A program made the translations under genes and the position numbers. From Bryobacterales bacterium (lineage in GTDB: Bacteria > Acidobacteriota > Terriglobia > Bryobacterales > Bryobacteraceae): DNA of 9,631 nucleotides. This document shows positions 1 through 6,224 of this stretch, piece after piece (within the stretch, counting starts at the first letter, position 1; every line of letters starts with the position of its first letter). The stretch covers positions 22,307 through 31,937 of the forward strand of contig PKYZ01000639.1 in NCBI GenBank assembly GCA_003132865.1, written 5' to 3'. Under the pieces are notes generated by a model. The model had not been told where the DNA came from and made no database searches. It was given only the letters and a program-made list of their open reading frames with translations.

Positions 1-590
1 CGCACGCCATTAAACGAGGAGAACAAGCTCTCCAACCGATCCCGGGTGTACATGTACAGCTCGCAGCGGTCGCGGTAACGGAGCTTCCGCTGCCAGGCCA
101 GCAGCCCGCCCTCCACCGGGAATGAGAAGAAGACCTTTGAGCGCGCGAGCGACAGCGCCTTCTCGACGATCCGCCGCGGCTCCGGCATGTAATCCATGAA
201 GCCCATCAGGATGACGTAATCGAACGGCTCCGGAGACCGGAACTCAAGGAAATCAGCCTGGCGGAATTCACACTGCTGACCGACTCCGTTAGCCCGCGCG
301 TGTTCGGCCGCGATATGCAGCATGCCTTCGGCGAAATCGATGCCCAGCACGCGCGCGGCGCCCCGCTGCGCCAGGGTAATCGCGTAGTGGCCGGGGCCGC
401 AGCCGACGTCTAAGGCAGTTTTCCCCTGGATGGGTTGGCAACCTTCGATGGTCTTCAGGTACCGGAGCTTCATGCTCTTTCGAAACATGCCGTTCAGGAT
501 GCCATTCAGGAGGCCGCCGCGGTTGCTGTAGATCGCATCGAAATCGTTCGCGTAGCGGTGAAAGAAAACTTGCGTGCGGTCAGTGGACAT
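1..590 (-). CDS. class I SAM-dependent methyltransferase, C-terminus cut by window edge
   Basis: Reading the minus strand from the ATG at 590 gives an open frame of 196 codons that runs off the left edge, so the C-terminus is missing. The N-terminal part has the Rossmann methyltransferase pattern: motif I ALDVGCGPG at about residues 59-67 (SAM-binding loop), an acidic motif II GIDFAE at 83-88, QADF at 111-114 and the motif IV-like strand FDYVILMGFMDY at 123-134. These make SAM binding secure, but the methyl acceptor cannot be read from the sequence. The start overlaps the end of the upstream deacetylase by 11 bases (shared ATGTCCACTGA), so the two are probably translationally coupled. That context suggests a role in exopolysaccharide or surface-glycan modification, which is inference. 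Small-molecule or lipid methylation is an alternative. Confidence 0.9.
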   Translation of the reverse strand, partial: MSTDRTQVFFHRYANDFDAIYSNRGGLLNGILNGMFRKSMKLRYLKTIEGCQPIQGKTALDVGCGPGHYAITLAQRGAARVLGIDFAEGMLHIAAEHARANGVGQQCEFRQADFLEFRSPEPFDYVILMGFMDYMPEPRRIVEKALSLARSKVFFSFPVEGGLLAWQRKLRYRDRCELYMYTRDRLESLFSSFNGV

Positions 591-1458
591 ACGCTGGCCC
601 CAGTACGGCGGCGTTCATAGCCAGATACTCGCGGAACGTCACGGTCGGAAACTCGCGCAGGATGCGGCGAAGTTTGACTTCGGTGGAATGCAGATTGACA
701 TAAGACTTGAACCGGCGGACGGCGCTCATGGGCAGGCGCGGGTGCGCGGGGTCGATCTCGCGCGGATGAACGTAGTAGACCACCGGCCGGCCTTCGGCCA
801 GCACCCGCCGCGCCATGCGCCGTATCAGCGCGTAAGGAAACAGGCGCAAGTAACCGCCCCCAAAGAAGCACATCGGTTTCCCAAATAGATCCGCGACCGA
901 GATCGGGAACTCGATCAGGTTCGCGCCTTCCCCCTCCACACGATAGGGCTCGCGGCGTGAGTTGCGCATTCCCCCATGGCCGTGCCGAACGGGAAAAATC
1001 GATGAATCGTACTGGTATCCCGCCTCGGCGACCGCCGCGAAGAACCAGGGGGTGTCCTCCGTAACGGAAAATCCTGCCGAACGAAAGCCCCCCACCGCCG
1101 TTCCCGAGACATCTTCCAGGATCTTCCGTGCACGCACAGCGTCGGCGTAAAACTCATCGCGCGTCATCCGGTGGACAAGCCTATGCGCGTAGCCATGCGA
1201 AGCGATCTCATGCCCGCGCCGCGCCGCCTCCCGCACGAGTTGCGGGAAGCGCTCCGCAACCCAGCCAAGAAAAAAGCAGCTTGCGTGCGCCTGGCGCTCC
1301 TCGAACAGATCCAGCAAGCGCCGGAAATTCATCTCGACACGCGAAGGCAATGCCTGCCAGCTTTCCATGGGTGGCGCCGAGGAGACATCCAAAATATGGT
1401 ACCAGTCTTCGACGTCCACCGAGAGGATACTGGACACGGTTGTCGCGCTCTTCGGCAT
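580..1458 (-). CDS. polysaccharide deacetylase, XrtA/PEP-CTERM-associated type (NodB fold, DUF3473)
   Basis: A NodB-type carbohydrate esterase of about 292 residues, expected to remove N- or O-acetyl groups from an exopolysaccharide. Numbering from an alternative GTG at 1488, the motifs are SVDVEDWYH (23-31, catalytic and metal Asp), SHGYAH (97-102, metal His pair), FRSAGFSV (135-142), and VHPREIDP (240-247, catalytic His). A C-terminal RFKSYVNLH block (259-267) is typical of the DUF3473 tail. The DVEDWYH and DUF3473 combination marks the subfamily that accompanies exosortase A/PEP-CTERM exopolysaccharide loci. I prefer the ATG at 1458 over the GTG at 1488 because AGGA lies about 6 bases before it and the extra ten residues are basic and unlike the family. 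There is no signal peptide, so it is probably cytoplasmic. It is the first visible gene of a two-gene minus-strand unit. Substrate is unknown. Confidence 0.92.
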   Translation of the reverse strand: MPKSATTVSSILSVDVEDWYHILDVSSAPPMESWQALPSRVEMNFRRLLDLFEERQAHASCFFLGWVAERFPQLVREAARRGHEIASHGYAHRLVHRMTRDEFYADAVRARKILEDVSGTAVGGFRSAGFSVTEDTPWFFAAVAEAGYQYDSSIFPVRHGHGGMRNSRREPYRVEGEGANLIEFPISVADLFGKPMCFFGGGYLRLFPYALIRRMARRVLAEGRPVVYYVHPREIDPAHPRLPMSAVRRFKSYVNLHSTEVKLRRILREFPTVTFREYLAMNAAVLGPAYVH

Positions 1459-1550
1459 CTGCTTCCTAATCCGACCAGTATAACGCACGGCGGCAGCCAG
1501 CTAGCGGCCCGTCCCGCGCGGGGGGTGCTTAAACGTTTTCGGGAATGCAC

Positions 1551-1629
1551 CCGCTCGCTTACGCTCGCGGCTCAGTAACCCTTGCGGAATCAACGCGGCT
1601 GTTACCGAGCCGCGACCGTCAGGGAGCGG
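1551..1629. repeat. long imperfect inverted repeat (REP-like element)
   Basis: Arms at 1551-1579 and 1601-1629 (29 bases each) match at 25 of 29 positions when one is reverse-complemented, with a 21-base loop between. The inner ends GGCTCAGTAAC and GTTACCGAGCC differ by one position. The outer ends contain CGCTCGCTTACGCTCGC and its imperfect partner. The size and hairpin form fit a REP-like or MITE-like interspersed element, and I recall similar GC-rich sequence between genes in Acidobacteria. That recollection has not been checked here. Confidence 0.7.
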
Positions 1630-1666
1630 TTTCGGATGGGATAATAGGCGTCGCTCGCAAAAGTGG

Positions 1667-1690
1667 CCGTGACGGCAAGGGCGGTCACGG
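1667..1690. repeat. short perfect inverted repeat
   Basis: CCGTGAC at 1667-1673 and GTCACGG at 1684-1690 are perfect complements around a 10-base spacer. The repeat lies just downstream of the long palindrome and may be part of the same composite intergenic element. No T-tract follows, so a terminator role is not supported. Confidence 0.5.
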
Positions 1691-1737
1691 AGAGGCACAG
1701 GCAAAATGCCGTTTCGCCGTAGGAGCGCAAACCGGGG

Positions 1738-1761
1738 TGCGCGGCGGCGCCTTGCCGCGCA
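1738..1761. repeat. short perfect GC-rich inverted repeat
   Basis: TGCGCGGC (1738-1745) and GCCGCGCA (1754-1761) are perfect complements around an 8-base loop. A run of alternating GC follows. It is one of three hairpins in this intergenic region and has no T-tract. Confidence 0.45.
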
Positions 1762-1838
1762 GCGCGCGCAGCCTTTGGGCCCCTCATTAGTTTAACCCTG
1801 CCGGACCAGCTATAGTACCGCCCTTCGTCAACCCCTCC

Positions 1839-1868
1839 TTCCCAAACCATTCTTTCAAGCGCTATAAT
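1839..1868 (+). promoter_or_regulatory. putative sigma70-type promoter of the TetR-efflux operon
   Basis: A perfect TATAAT (1863-1868) lies 18 bases after TTCCCA (1839-1844), which matches 4 of 6 bases of the consensus -35. Initiation would fall near 1875, leaving a leader of under 20 bases before the ATG at 1892. The -10 is strong and the -35 is weak, so this is a reasonable but unproven call. Confidence 0.5.
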
Positions 1869-1873
1869 TCATA

Positions 1874-1888
1874 CGTTTGATTTAAACG
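1874..1888. promoter_or_regulatory. candidate TetR operator (small inverted repeat at transcription start)
   Basis: CGTTT (1874-1878) and AAACG (1884-1888) form a 5-5-5 inverted repeat between the -10 box and the TetR start codon. Repressor bound here would block initiation, as in autorepressed TetR-family operons. The arms are short and such palindromes arise by chance, so confidence is low. Confidence 0.3.
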
Positions 1889-1891
1889 CCC

Positions 1892-2566
1892 ATGACCGAT
1901 ACGAAGGAGCGCATCCTCGATACTGCGGAACGCCTGTTCTCCGAGCAGGGCTACGCCGCCACCTCTCTGCGCAGCATCATCGCCAGGGCGGGCGTGAATC
2001 TGGCTGCGGTCCATTATCATTTCCACTCCAAAGAGGCGCTGCTGGAAGCGGTGATTCTCCGCCGGTCCGTGCCCGCGAATCACGAGCGTTTGGCTTTGCT
2101 CGAACGATTTGAAAAAGAAGCGGGCGGGAATCCGCCGCCCCTGGAGAAGGTGATTGAAGCCTTCGTGGCCCCCACCCTACAGATGTCCCGCGATCCCCAG
2201 AGCCCGAGCATGGTTTTCATGAAGCTCCTGGGCCGCCTGCACGCGGAAGGCGATCTGCTGCCCCAGATTCTCACCTCGCAGTTCGGCGATGTGCTGGAGC
2301 GTTTTGGCGCCGCCCTGCGCGCGGCGTTGCCGGACTTGCCGCCGGAAGAATTGTTCTGGCGCCTGAATCTGGCCCTAGGCGCCCTGGCCCAGACTCTGCG
2401 GGGCGGATCGAAGGCCCTGGAAACCATCTCGGATCTTCCCCTTTCCTTCAATTCGGAAACCGCGTTGGAGCGGCTGGTTGCCTTTCTGAGCGCCGGCTTC
2501 CGCGCTCCTGTGCCAACCCATCGAATCCAGGAATCTCATGTCGCTGTTCAAGTTCAGGAGAGATAA
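1892..2566 (+). CDS. TetR/AcrR-family transcriptional repressor of the efflux operon
   Basis: A 224-residue protein with a typical TetR N-terminal helix-turn-helix: the first helix contains RILDTAERLFSEQGY (about 7-21), followed by TSLRSIIARAGVNLAAVHYHF (about 24-44) with the recognition helix and the conserved YHF/K turn. The remaining 170 or so residues are helical and would form the ligand-binding and dimer domain. The effector is unknown. It is the first gene of the operon and is followed by outer-membrane factor, adaptor and ABC ATPase genes, so it very likely controls them and itself. The E. coli CecR (YbiH) regulator next to ybhGFSR is a comparable arrangement. No clear Shine-Dalgarno precedes the ATG at 1892, but the TetR domain begins directly after it, which supports this start. 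Confidence 0.93.
   Translation: MTDTKERILDTAERLFSEQGYAATSLRSIIARAGVNLAAVHYHFHSKEALLEAVILRRSVPANHERLALLERFEKEAGGNPPPLEKVIEAFVAPTLQMSRDPQSPSMVFMKLLGRLHAEGDLLPQILTSQFGDVLERFGAALRAALPDLPPEELFWRLNLALGALAQTLRGGSKALETISDLPLSFNSETALERLVAFLSAGFRAPVPTHRIQESHVAVQVQER
2556..2560 (+). promoter_or_regulatory. ribosome-binding site deciding the start of the TolC-like gene
   Basis: AGGAG lies 7 bases before the ATG at 2568 and within the last codons of the TetR gene. It favours 2568 over the upstream in-frame ATG at 2538, which has no such site and would place ten charged residues before the signal peptide. Confidence 0.75.
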
Positions 2567-2567
2567 A

Positions 2568-3980
2568 ATGCGCCGCTACCTATCGACTATTTTCTTGGCC
2601 GTTCCCATCGCCGTATGGGCCGGAGAAGCCGCGCCTCGTGAGCCGCTGCGCCTCAGTTTGAAGCGCGCCGTGGAGATCGCTACTTCTCCGGAGGGCAACA
2701 CTTACATCCAGCTTTCCGATGAGAACGTCAACCAGGCCAAATCCCGGTCCGCGGAAGCGCGCTCGGCGTTTCTGCCCGATATAGAAGCCCAAGCCGCGCA
2801 AACCACCGCCATGCGCAGCCTGGCCGCCCTGGGCTTGGACTTGGCCACCGACCAGGCGCTAACGAATGCCGAGAACGGTCTAACCGGCACCTTTGCCCCG
2901 ATCGAAAAAGATCTGCTGAGCACAATCATCAAAGATATTCCCCGCGTGATAGGCCCCTTCAATTCCGTGGACGTGCGTGTCAAGGTCACGCAGAGCGTAT
3001 TTGATTTCAGCAATATCCGCCGCTATCAGGCATCCCGCGCCGCGCTCCGCGCCACCACCCACGACCGTGGCAACACCGACGATTCCGTCTCCGCCACCGT
3101 GGCCAAAGCCTATTTAGCCGCCCTGCGCGCCGACGCCGACGTGGAAGCCTACCAAGCTAACGTGGCGCTGGCCGAGGCCGTCTTGAAACAGTCCGAAAAC
3201 CAGAAAAACGCCGGCACCGGCACGGGTATCGAGGTCACCCGCGCGAAAGTCCAGCTTTCCAATGAAAAACAGCACTTGCTGGTGGTCCAGAATGAACGCA
3301 CTAAAGCCTATCTGCAGTTGTTGCGGGTCATGGGATTGAACCTGGCTACCGATCTGGAACTCACCGACAAGCTGTCGTATGAGCCCACCGAAGCGATTTC
3401 CGTGGAACTGGCCCAGGCGGAAGCTCTGAAGAACCGGCCCGATATCAAGGCCCAGGCGGAACATGAAGCCGCGGCCCGCCTGAATTCCAATGCCGTTAAA
3501 CTCGAGCGGCTTCCAAGCCTGGTCGCTTATGCGGACTATGGCACCACCGGAGTCAACGGCGACACGGTCTCTCTTTTGCCCACCAGGGACTATGGCCTCG
3601 CCCTGCGCGTGCCCATTTTCGACGGCGGCCGGCGGGACGCCCGGCGCGCCGAAACCGCCTCCCAGTTCCGCCAGGAGCGCGTCCGCACCAACGACCTCCA
3701 CGAGCAGATTGAACTCGACATCCGCACGGCCCTCGATAGCCTGCATTCCGCTGAAGAACAGCTCAAAGTCGCCGAAGAAGGCTTGACCCTCTCCGACAGC
3801 GAGCTCACCCAGGGCCGCCGCCGTTACGAGGCCGGCTTCGCCAGCAACATCGAAGTCACCGACGCCCAGACCCGCCTCGAACGGGCCCGCGATAACCGTA
3901 TCGATGCGCTGTTCAGCTACAACGTAGCCCGCATCGACCTGGGGCGGGCCATGGGCAATGTCCGCCGCATGATCCAGTAG
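2568..3980 (+). CDS. TolC-family outer membrane efflux protein
   Basis: An outer-membrane factor of about 470 residues that would form the trimeric exit duct of a tripartite pump. From the ATG at 2568 the N-terminus is a good Sec signal peptide: basic MRR, a hydrophobic stretch to about residue 18, and a likely cleavage around WAGEA. The mature part shows the two-fold internal repeat of the OEP family. One half carries NAGTGTGIEVTRAKVQL (about 215-231) and the other RRYEAGFASNIEVTDAQTRL (about 418-437), the conserved coiled-coil helices. The strand ALRVPIFDGGRR (about 345-356) is also typical. The gene begins one base after the TetR stop and ends 18 bases before the HlyD-like gene. Length is normal for the family. 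The exported substrate cannot be read from it. Confidence 0.93.
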   Translation: MRRYLSTIFLAVPIAVWAGEAAPREPLRLSLKRAVEIATSPEGNTYIQLSDENVNQAKSRSAEARSAFLPDIEAQAAQTTAMRSLAALGLDLATDQALTNAENGLTGTFAPIEKDLLSTIIKDIPRVIGPFNSVDVRVKVTQSVFDFSNIRRYQASRAALRATTHDRGNTDDSVSATVAKAYLAALRADADVEAYQANVALAEAVLKQSENQKNAGTGTGIEVTRAKVQLSNEKQHLLVVQNERTKAYLQLLRVMGLNLATDLELTDKLSYEPTEAISVELAQAEALKNRPDIKAQAEHEAAARLNSNAVKLERLPSLVAYADYGTTGVNGDTVSLLPTRDYGLALRVPIFDGGRRDARRAETASQFRQERVRTNDLHEQIELDIRTALDSLHSAEEQLKVAEEGLTLSDSELTQGRRRYEAGFASNIEVTDAQTRLERARDNRIDALFSYNVARIDLGRAMGNVRRMIQ

Positions 3981-3998
3981 AAAAGGAATCGTTGCAAT

Positions 3999-5174
3999 AT
4001 GAAAAAGATAATCTTTATAGTGGTAATAATTGCGGTCCTCGGGGCCGCCGGCATGCTGGCTTACCGCAGCTTCCATCCGGAGCCCACCAATCGCATCGTT
4101 GTTTCGGGCAATATCGAACTGGCCCAGGTGGACATCGCCTTCAAAACCTCCGGCCGCTTGATCGAGCGCACCGTGAACGAAGGCGACGTGGTGCAGAAGG
4201 GCATGGTGATCGCCCGGCTGGACCGCGAGCAACTCCTGCACCAGCGCGATACGGCGACCGCCGCGCTGGCCACCGCGCAGGCGCAGCTCGCCGAGAGCAT
4301 CAGCGCCCTGAAATGGCAGCGCGAAACCATGGAAGCCGACATGCAGTTGCGCAATGCCGATTTGAGCGCCGCCCAGTCGCAGTTGCTGCAGTTGAAAAAC
4401 GGCGCCCGGCCACAGGAGATTCAGGAATCACAAGCCACCGTGGCGGCGGCTCAGTCCCAATACGATCAGGCCAAGAAGGACTGGGATCGCGCCCAGACGC
4501 TGTACAAAAACGACGACATCTCCACTTCGCAGTACGATCAGTTCCATGCGCGTTTTGAGGGCGCCGAAGCCAATCTGAAGCAAGTGAAGGAACACGCCGG
4601 CATGGTGCAGGCCGGGCCGCGCGCCGAGACCATCGAAAGCGCTTCGGCGCAGGTGGACCGCGCCCGCGCCAGCCTCAGAGTAGGGCAGGCCAATTCCATC
4701 GAGACCAAGCGCCGCGAGCAGGATATTGTCGCCCGCCAGGGCGATATCGAGCGCGCCAAATCCCAGATCGCCCTGATCGACTCCCAGTTGGCCGATACCA
4801 TTGCCGTCTCGCCGATCAACGGCGTGGTGCTGGTGAAAGCCGCCGATGTGGGTGAGATACTGGCCCCCGGTACCAGCGTCGTCACCGTGGGCGATATCGA
4901 GCACCCCTGGCTGCGCGCTTACATTAGGGAACAGGACCTCGGACGCGTCAAGCTCGGCGACAAGGTCAAGGTGACCACCGACTCGTTCCACGACAAGGTC
5001 TACGACGGACACATCTCGTTCATTTCCTCGGACGCCGAGTTCACGCCCAAGCAGATCCAAACCTCCGAAGAGCGGGTGAAGCTGGTTTATCGCATCAAGA
5101 TCGATATCGATAACTCGCGCCATGAGCTGAAATCCAACATGCCCGCCGACGCCGAAATCCTCACGGGGAACTGA
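3999..5174 (+). CDS. HlyD/YbhG-like periplasmic adaptor (membrane fusion) protein
   Basis: A 391-residue membrane fusion protein expected to bridge an inner-membrane ABC exporter and the TolC-like duct. Residues 4-22 form a single N-terminal membrane anchor. Two lipoyl half-motifs are visible at about 34-74 (VVSGNIE to VIARLD) and 267-298 (TIAVSPINGVVLVKAADVGE onward). Between them, about 80-260, lies a long Ala/Gln/Glu-rich coiled-coil hairpin. A beta-barrel follows, with the FTPKQIQTSEERVKLVYRIK type segment (348-367) characteristic of YbhG-like adaptors. NGARPQEI (134-141) and AGPRAETI (205-212) are similar turns in the two coil arms. AAGGA lies 11 bases upstream of the ATG. The stop overlaps the ATPase start by one base (TGATG), indicating coupling. 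Confidence 0.94.
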   Translation: MKKIIFIVVIIAVLGAAGMLAYRSFHPEPTNRIVVSGNIELAQVDIAFKTSGRLIERTVNEGDVVQKGMVIARLDREQLLHQRDTATAALATAQAQLAESISALKWQRETMEADMQLRNADLSAAQSQLLQLKNGARPQEIQESQATVAAAQSQYDQAKKDWDRAQTLYKNDDISTSQYDQFHARFEGAEANLKQVKEHAGMVQAGPRAETIESASAQVDRARASLRVGQANSIETKRREQDIVARQGDIERAKSQIALIDSQLADTIAVSPINGVVLVKAADVGEILAPGTSVVTVGDIEHPWLRAYIREQDLGRVKLGDKVKVTTDSFHDKVYDGHISFISSDAEFTPKQIQTSEERVKLVYRIKIDIDNSRHELKSNMPADAEILTGN

Positions 5175-6103
5175 TGGAAGGGATCATTCGCACCCGGGAT
5201 CTCACCCGGCGCTTTGACGCCTTGACGGCCGTGGACCACCTGAACCTGGAGATCCCCCGCGGCGAGATCTTCGGACTGGTCGGCCCAGACGGCGCCGGCA
5301 AGACCACCACGCTGCGCATGCTGTGCGGTCTGCTGGATCCGAGTGAGGGCCAGGCTTGGGTGGCCGGCCACGACGTGGTCCGCGAGACCCAGGCCGTCAA
5401 GGACTCCATCGGCTACATGGCCCAGCGCTTCGGACTCTATATCGATCTGACCGTCGACGAAAACATGGAGTTCTACGCCGACCTCTTTGGCGTCCCCATC
5501 GCCGAGCGCCGCCGTCTCCTGCCGGATCTGCTGCGCATGACCCGTATGGAGCCTTTCCGCAATCGCCAGGCCGGCAAACTCTCTGGCGGCATGAAGCAGA
5601 AGCTGGGCCTCATGTGTACCCTGCTGCACCGCCCGGAAATCCTGTTCCTGGACGAGCCTTCCAACGGCGTCGATCCGGTCTCGCGCCGCGATTTCTGGGC
5701 CATCCTGTACCAGCTCGTCAAAGACGGGATCACGGTCCTGGTCACCACGGCTTACCTCGATGAGGCGGAGCGCTGCAACCGGGTAGGCCTGATGTACAAA
5801 GGGCGGCTGATCCAGTGCGATGCGCCGGACGCCGTGCGTCACCAGATCCCCGAGGATTGCTACCAGGTGGAGGCGCCCGATCCACGGGGCGCGCGCGAGG
5901 TGCTGCTCAAATCCGAAGGCGTGCTCTCGGTGGAGCCTTCCGGCGCCACTCTGCACTTGTTCCTCAGTTCCGCCCGCACTTCCCCCGACGAGCTGCGCCG
6001 CAAGCTCGAACAGGACGGCCACGGTCCGGCGGTGTTCCAGCGCATCGTACCGTCGCTCGAAGATGTCTTTATCGCGCAGGTGCGCAAGGCGGAGAAGCAA
6101 TGA
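5174..6103 (+). CDS. ABC transporter ATP-binding protein, YbhF-like single NBD
   Basis: A 309-residue ATPase that would power an ABC-2 type exporter. It has Walker A GPDGAGKTT (37-45), Q-loop MAQRFGLY (82-89), signature LSGGM (136-140), Walker B ILFLDEP (156-162) and D-loop SNGVDP (163-168). The usual switch histidine is replaced: the segment reads TTAYLDEAERC (191-201), with Ala at 193. The GPDGAGKTT and A/P-Y-x-DEAERC forms are, to my knowledge, shared with YbhF-type ATPases of HlyD-linked exporters. The C-terminal 90 residues, ending SLEDVFIAQV, are the usual accessory region. E. coli YbhF carries two fused NBDs, whereas this has one and no second ATPase is nearby. It overlaps the adaptor gene by one base. 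No permease gene follows. Confidence 0.95.
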   Translation: MEGIIRTRDLTRRFDALTAVDHLNLEIPRGEIFGLVGPDGAGKTTTLRMLCGLLDPSEGQAWVAGHDVVRETQAVKDSIGYMAQRFGLYIDLTVDENMEFYADLFGVPIAERRRLLPDLLRMTRMEPFRNRQAGKLSGGMKQKLGLMCTLLHRPEILFLDEPSNGVDPVSRRDFWAILYQLVKDGITVLVTTAYLDEAERCNRVGLMYKGRLIQCDAPDAVRHQIPEDCYQVEAPDPRGAREVLLKSEGVLSVEPSGATLHLFLSSARTSPDELRRKLEQDGHGPAVFQRIVPSLEDVFIAQVRKAEKQ

Positions 6104-6216
6104 CTTTGAAAGCTGTAGAGTTTGTGGTGCAGCCAAAGTGGGGCAGGCGTCCACGCCTGCAGCGGGTCTCCAGACCCGCTCTTTGCATCTTTGAGCATCT
6201 GACAGTCATCTCTTAG
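6100..6216 (+). pseudogene. possible decapitated ABC permease start, 38-codon stub
   Basis: The ATPase stop codon is embedded in ATGA, the arrangement usual for a coupled next gene, and in HlyD-ATPase operons that gene is normally an ABC-2 permease. Here the frame reads MTLKAVEFVVQP and then enters the double-hairpin repeat at about 6138, ending at a stop at 6214-6216 after 38 residues without any membrane segment. One reading is that the first dozen codons are the remnant of a permease lost by deletion and replaced by repeat sequence. The other is a chance ATG with no product. No similarity search was possible, so confidence is low. Confidence 0.3.
6138..6183. repeat. intergenic double-hairpin repeat, copy 1 (upstream of bshC)
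   Basis: Two adjacent hairpins: GCAGGCGT (6143-6150) with ACGCCTGC (6153-6160), and AGCGGGTCT (6161-6169) with AGACCCGCT (6172-6180), both perfect with a CC centre. The unit begins GTGGGGCAGGC and ends GACCCGCTCTT. The same two 11-base ends bound the copy at 7859-7918. It fills most of the space between the ABC ATPase and bshC. It could act as a transcription barrier between them, but it resembles a dispersed repeat more than a dedicated terminator. Confidence 0.8.
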
Positions 6217-6224
6217 CTTCGGCC

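Larger units (their letters stand above)
1489..1862. other. gene-free divergent intergenic region rich in inverted repeats
   Basis: About 370 bases between the minus-strand deacetylase and the plus-strand TetR gene. Short open frames cross it on both strands, but none has a recognisable domain or a convincing ribosome-binding site, and they come from GC-rich repeat sequence. It holds three separate inverted repeats (1551-1629, 1667-1690, 1738-1761) and a 10-base palindrome CCCGCGCGGG at 1513-1522. The TetR promoter sits at the right end. A TATACT on the minus strand near 1479-1484 could be a -10 box for the deacetylase, but I see no good -35. Confidence 0.6.

Noticed and set aside
1545..1790. 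Small open frames on both strands through the repeat-rich intergenic region
   Set aside because: They are translations of the inverted repeats, with no ribosome-binding site and no plausible protein.
1787..1816. Alternative promoter around TATAGT at 1811-1816
   Set aside because: The possible -35 elements are badly spaced or unlike the consensus, and the TATAAT at 1863 is nearer and better.
2538..2567. Earlier ATG at 2538 as the start of the TolC-like gene
   Set aside because: It lacks a ribosome-binding site, overlaps the TetR gene by 29 bases and would put charged residues before the signal peptide. The ATG at 2568 has AGGAG 7 bases upstream.
3114..4241. 375-codon open frame on the minus strand across the TolC-like and HlyD-like genes
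   Set aside because: It is antisense to two well-supported genes, has no recognisable domain, and is explained by the lack of stops opposite GC-rich coding sequence.
5087..6154. 355-codon minus-strand open frame opposite the ABC ATPase
   Set aside because: The sense strand carries every NBD motif in order. The antisense translation is low-complexity and has no motif or ribosome-binding site.
6138..6183. Rho-independent terminator for the efflux operon
   Set aside because: There are stable hairpins but no proper T-run, and the same structure recurs after bshC with matching ends, so a dispersed repeat is the better description.
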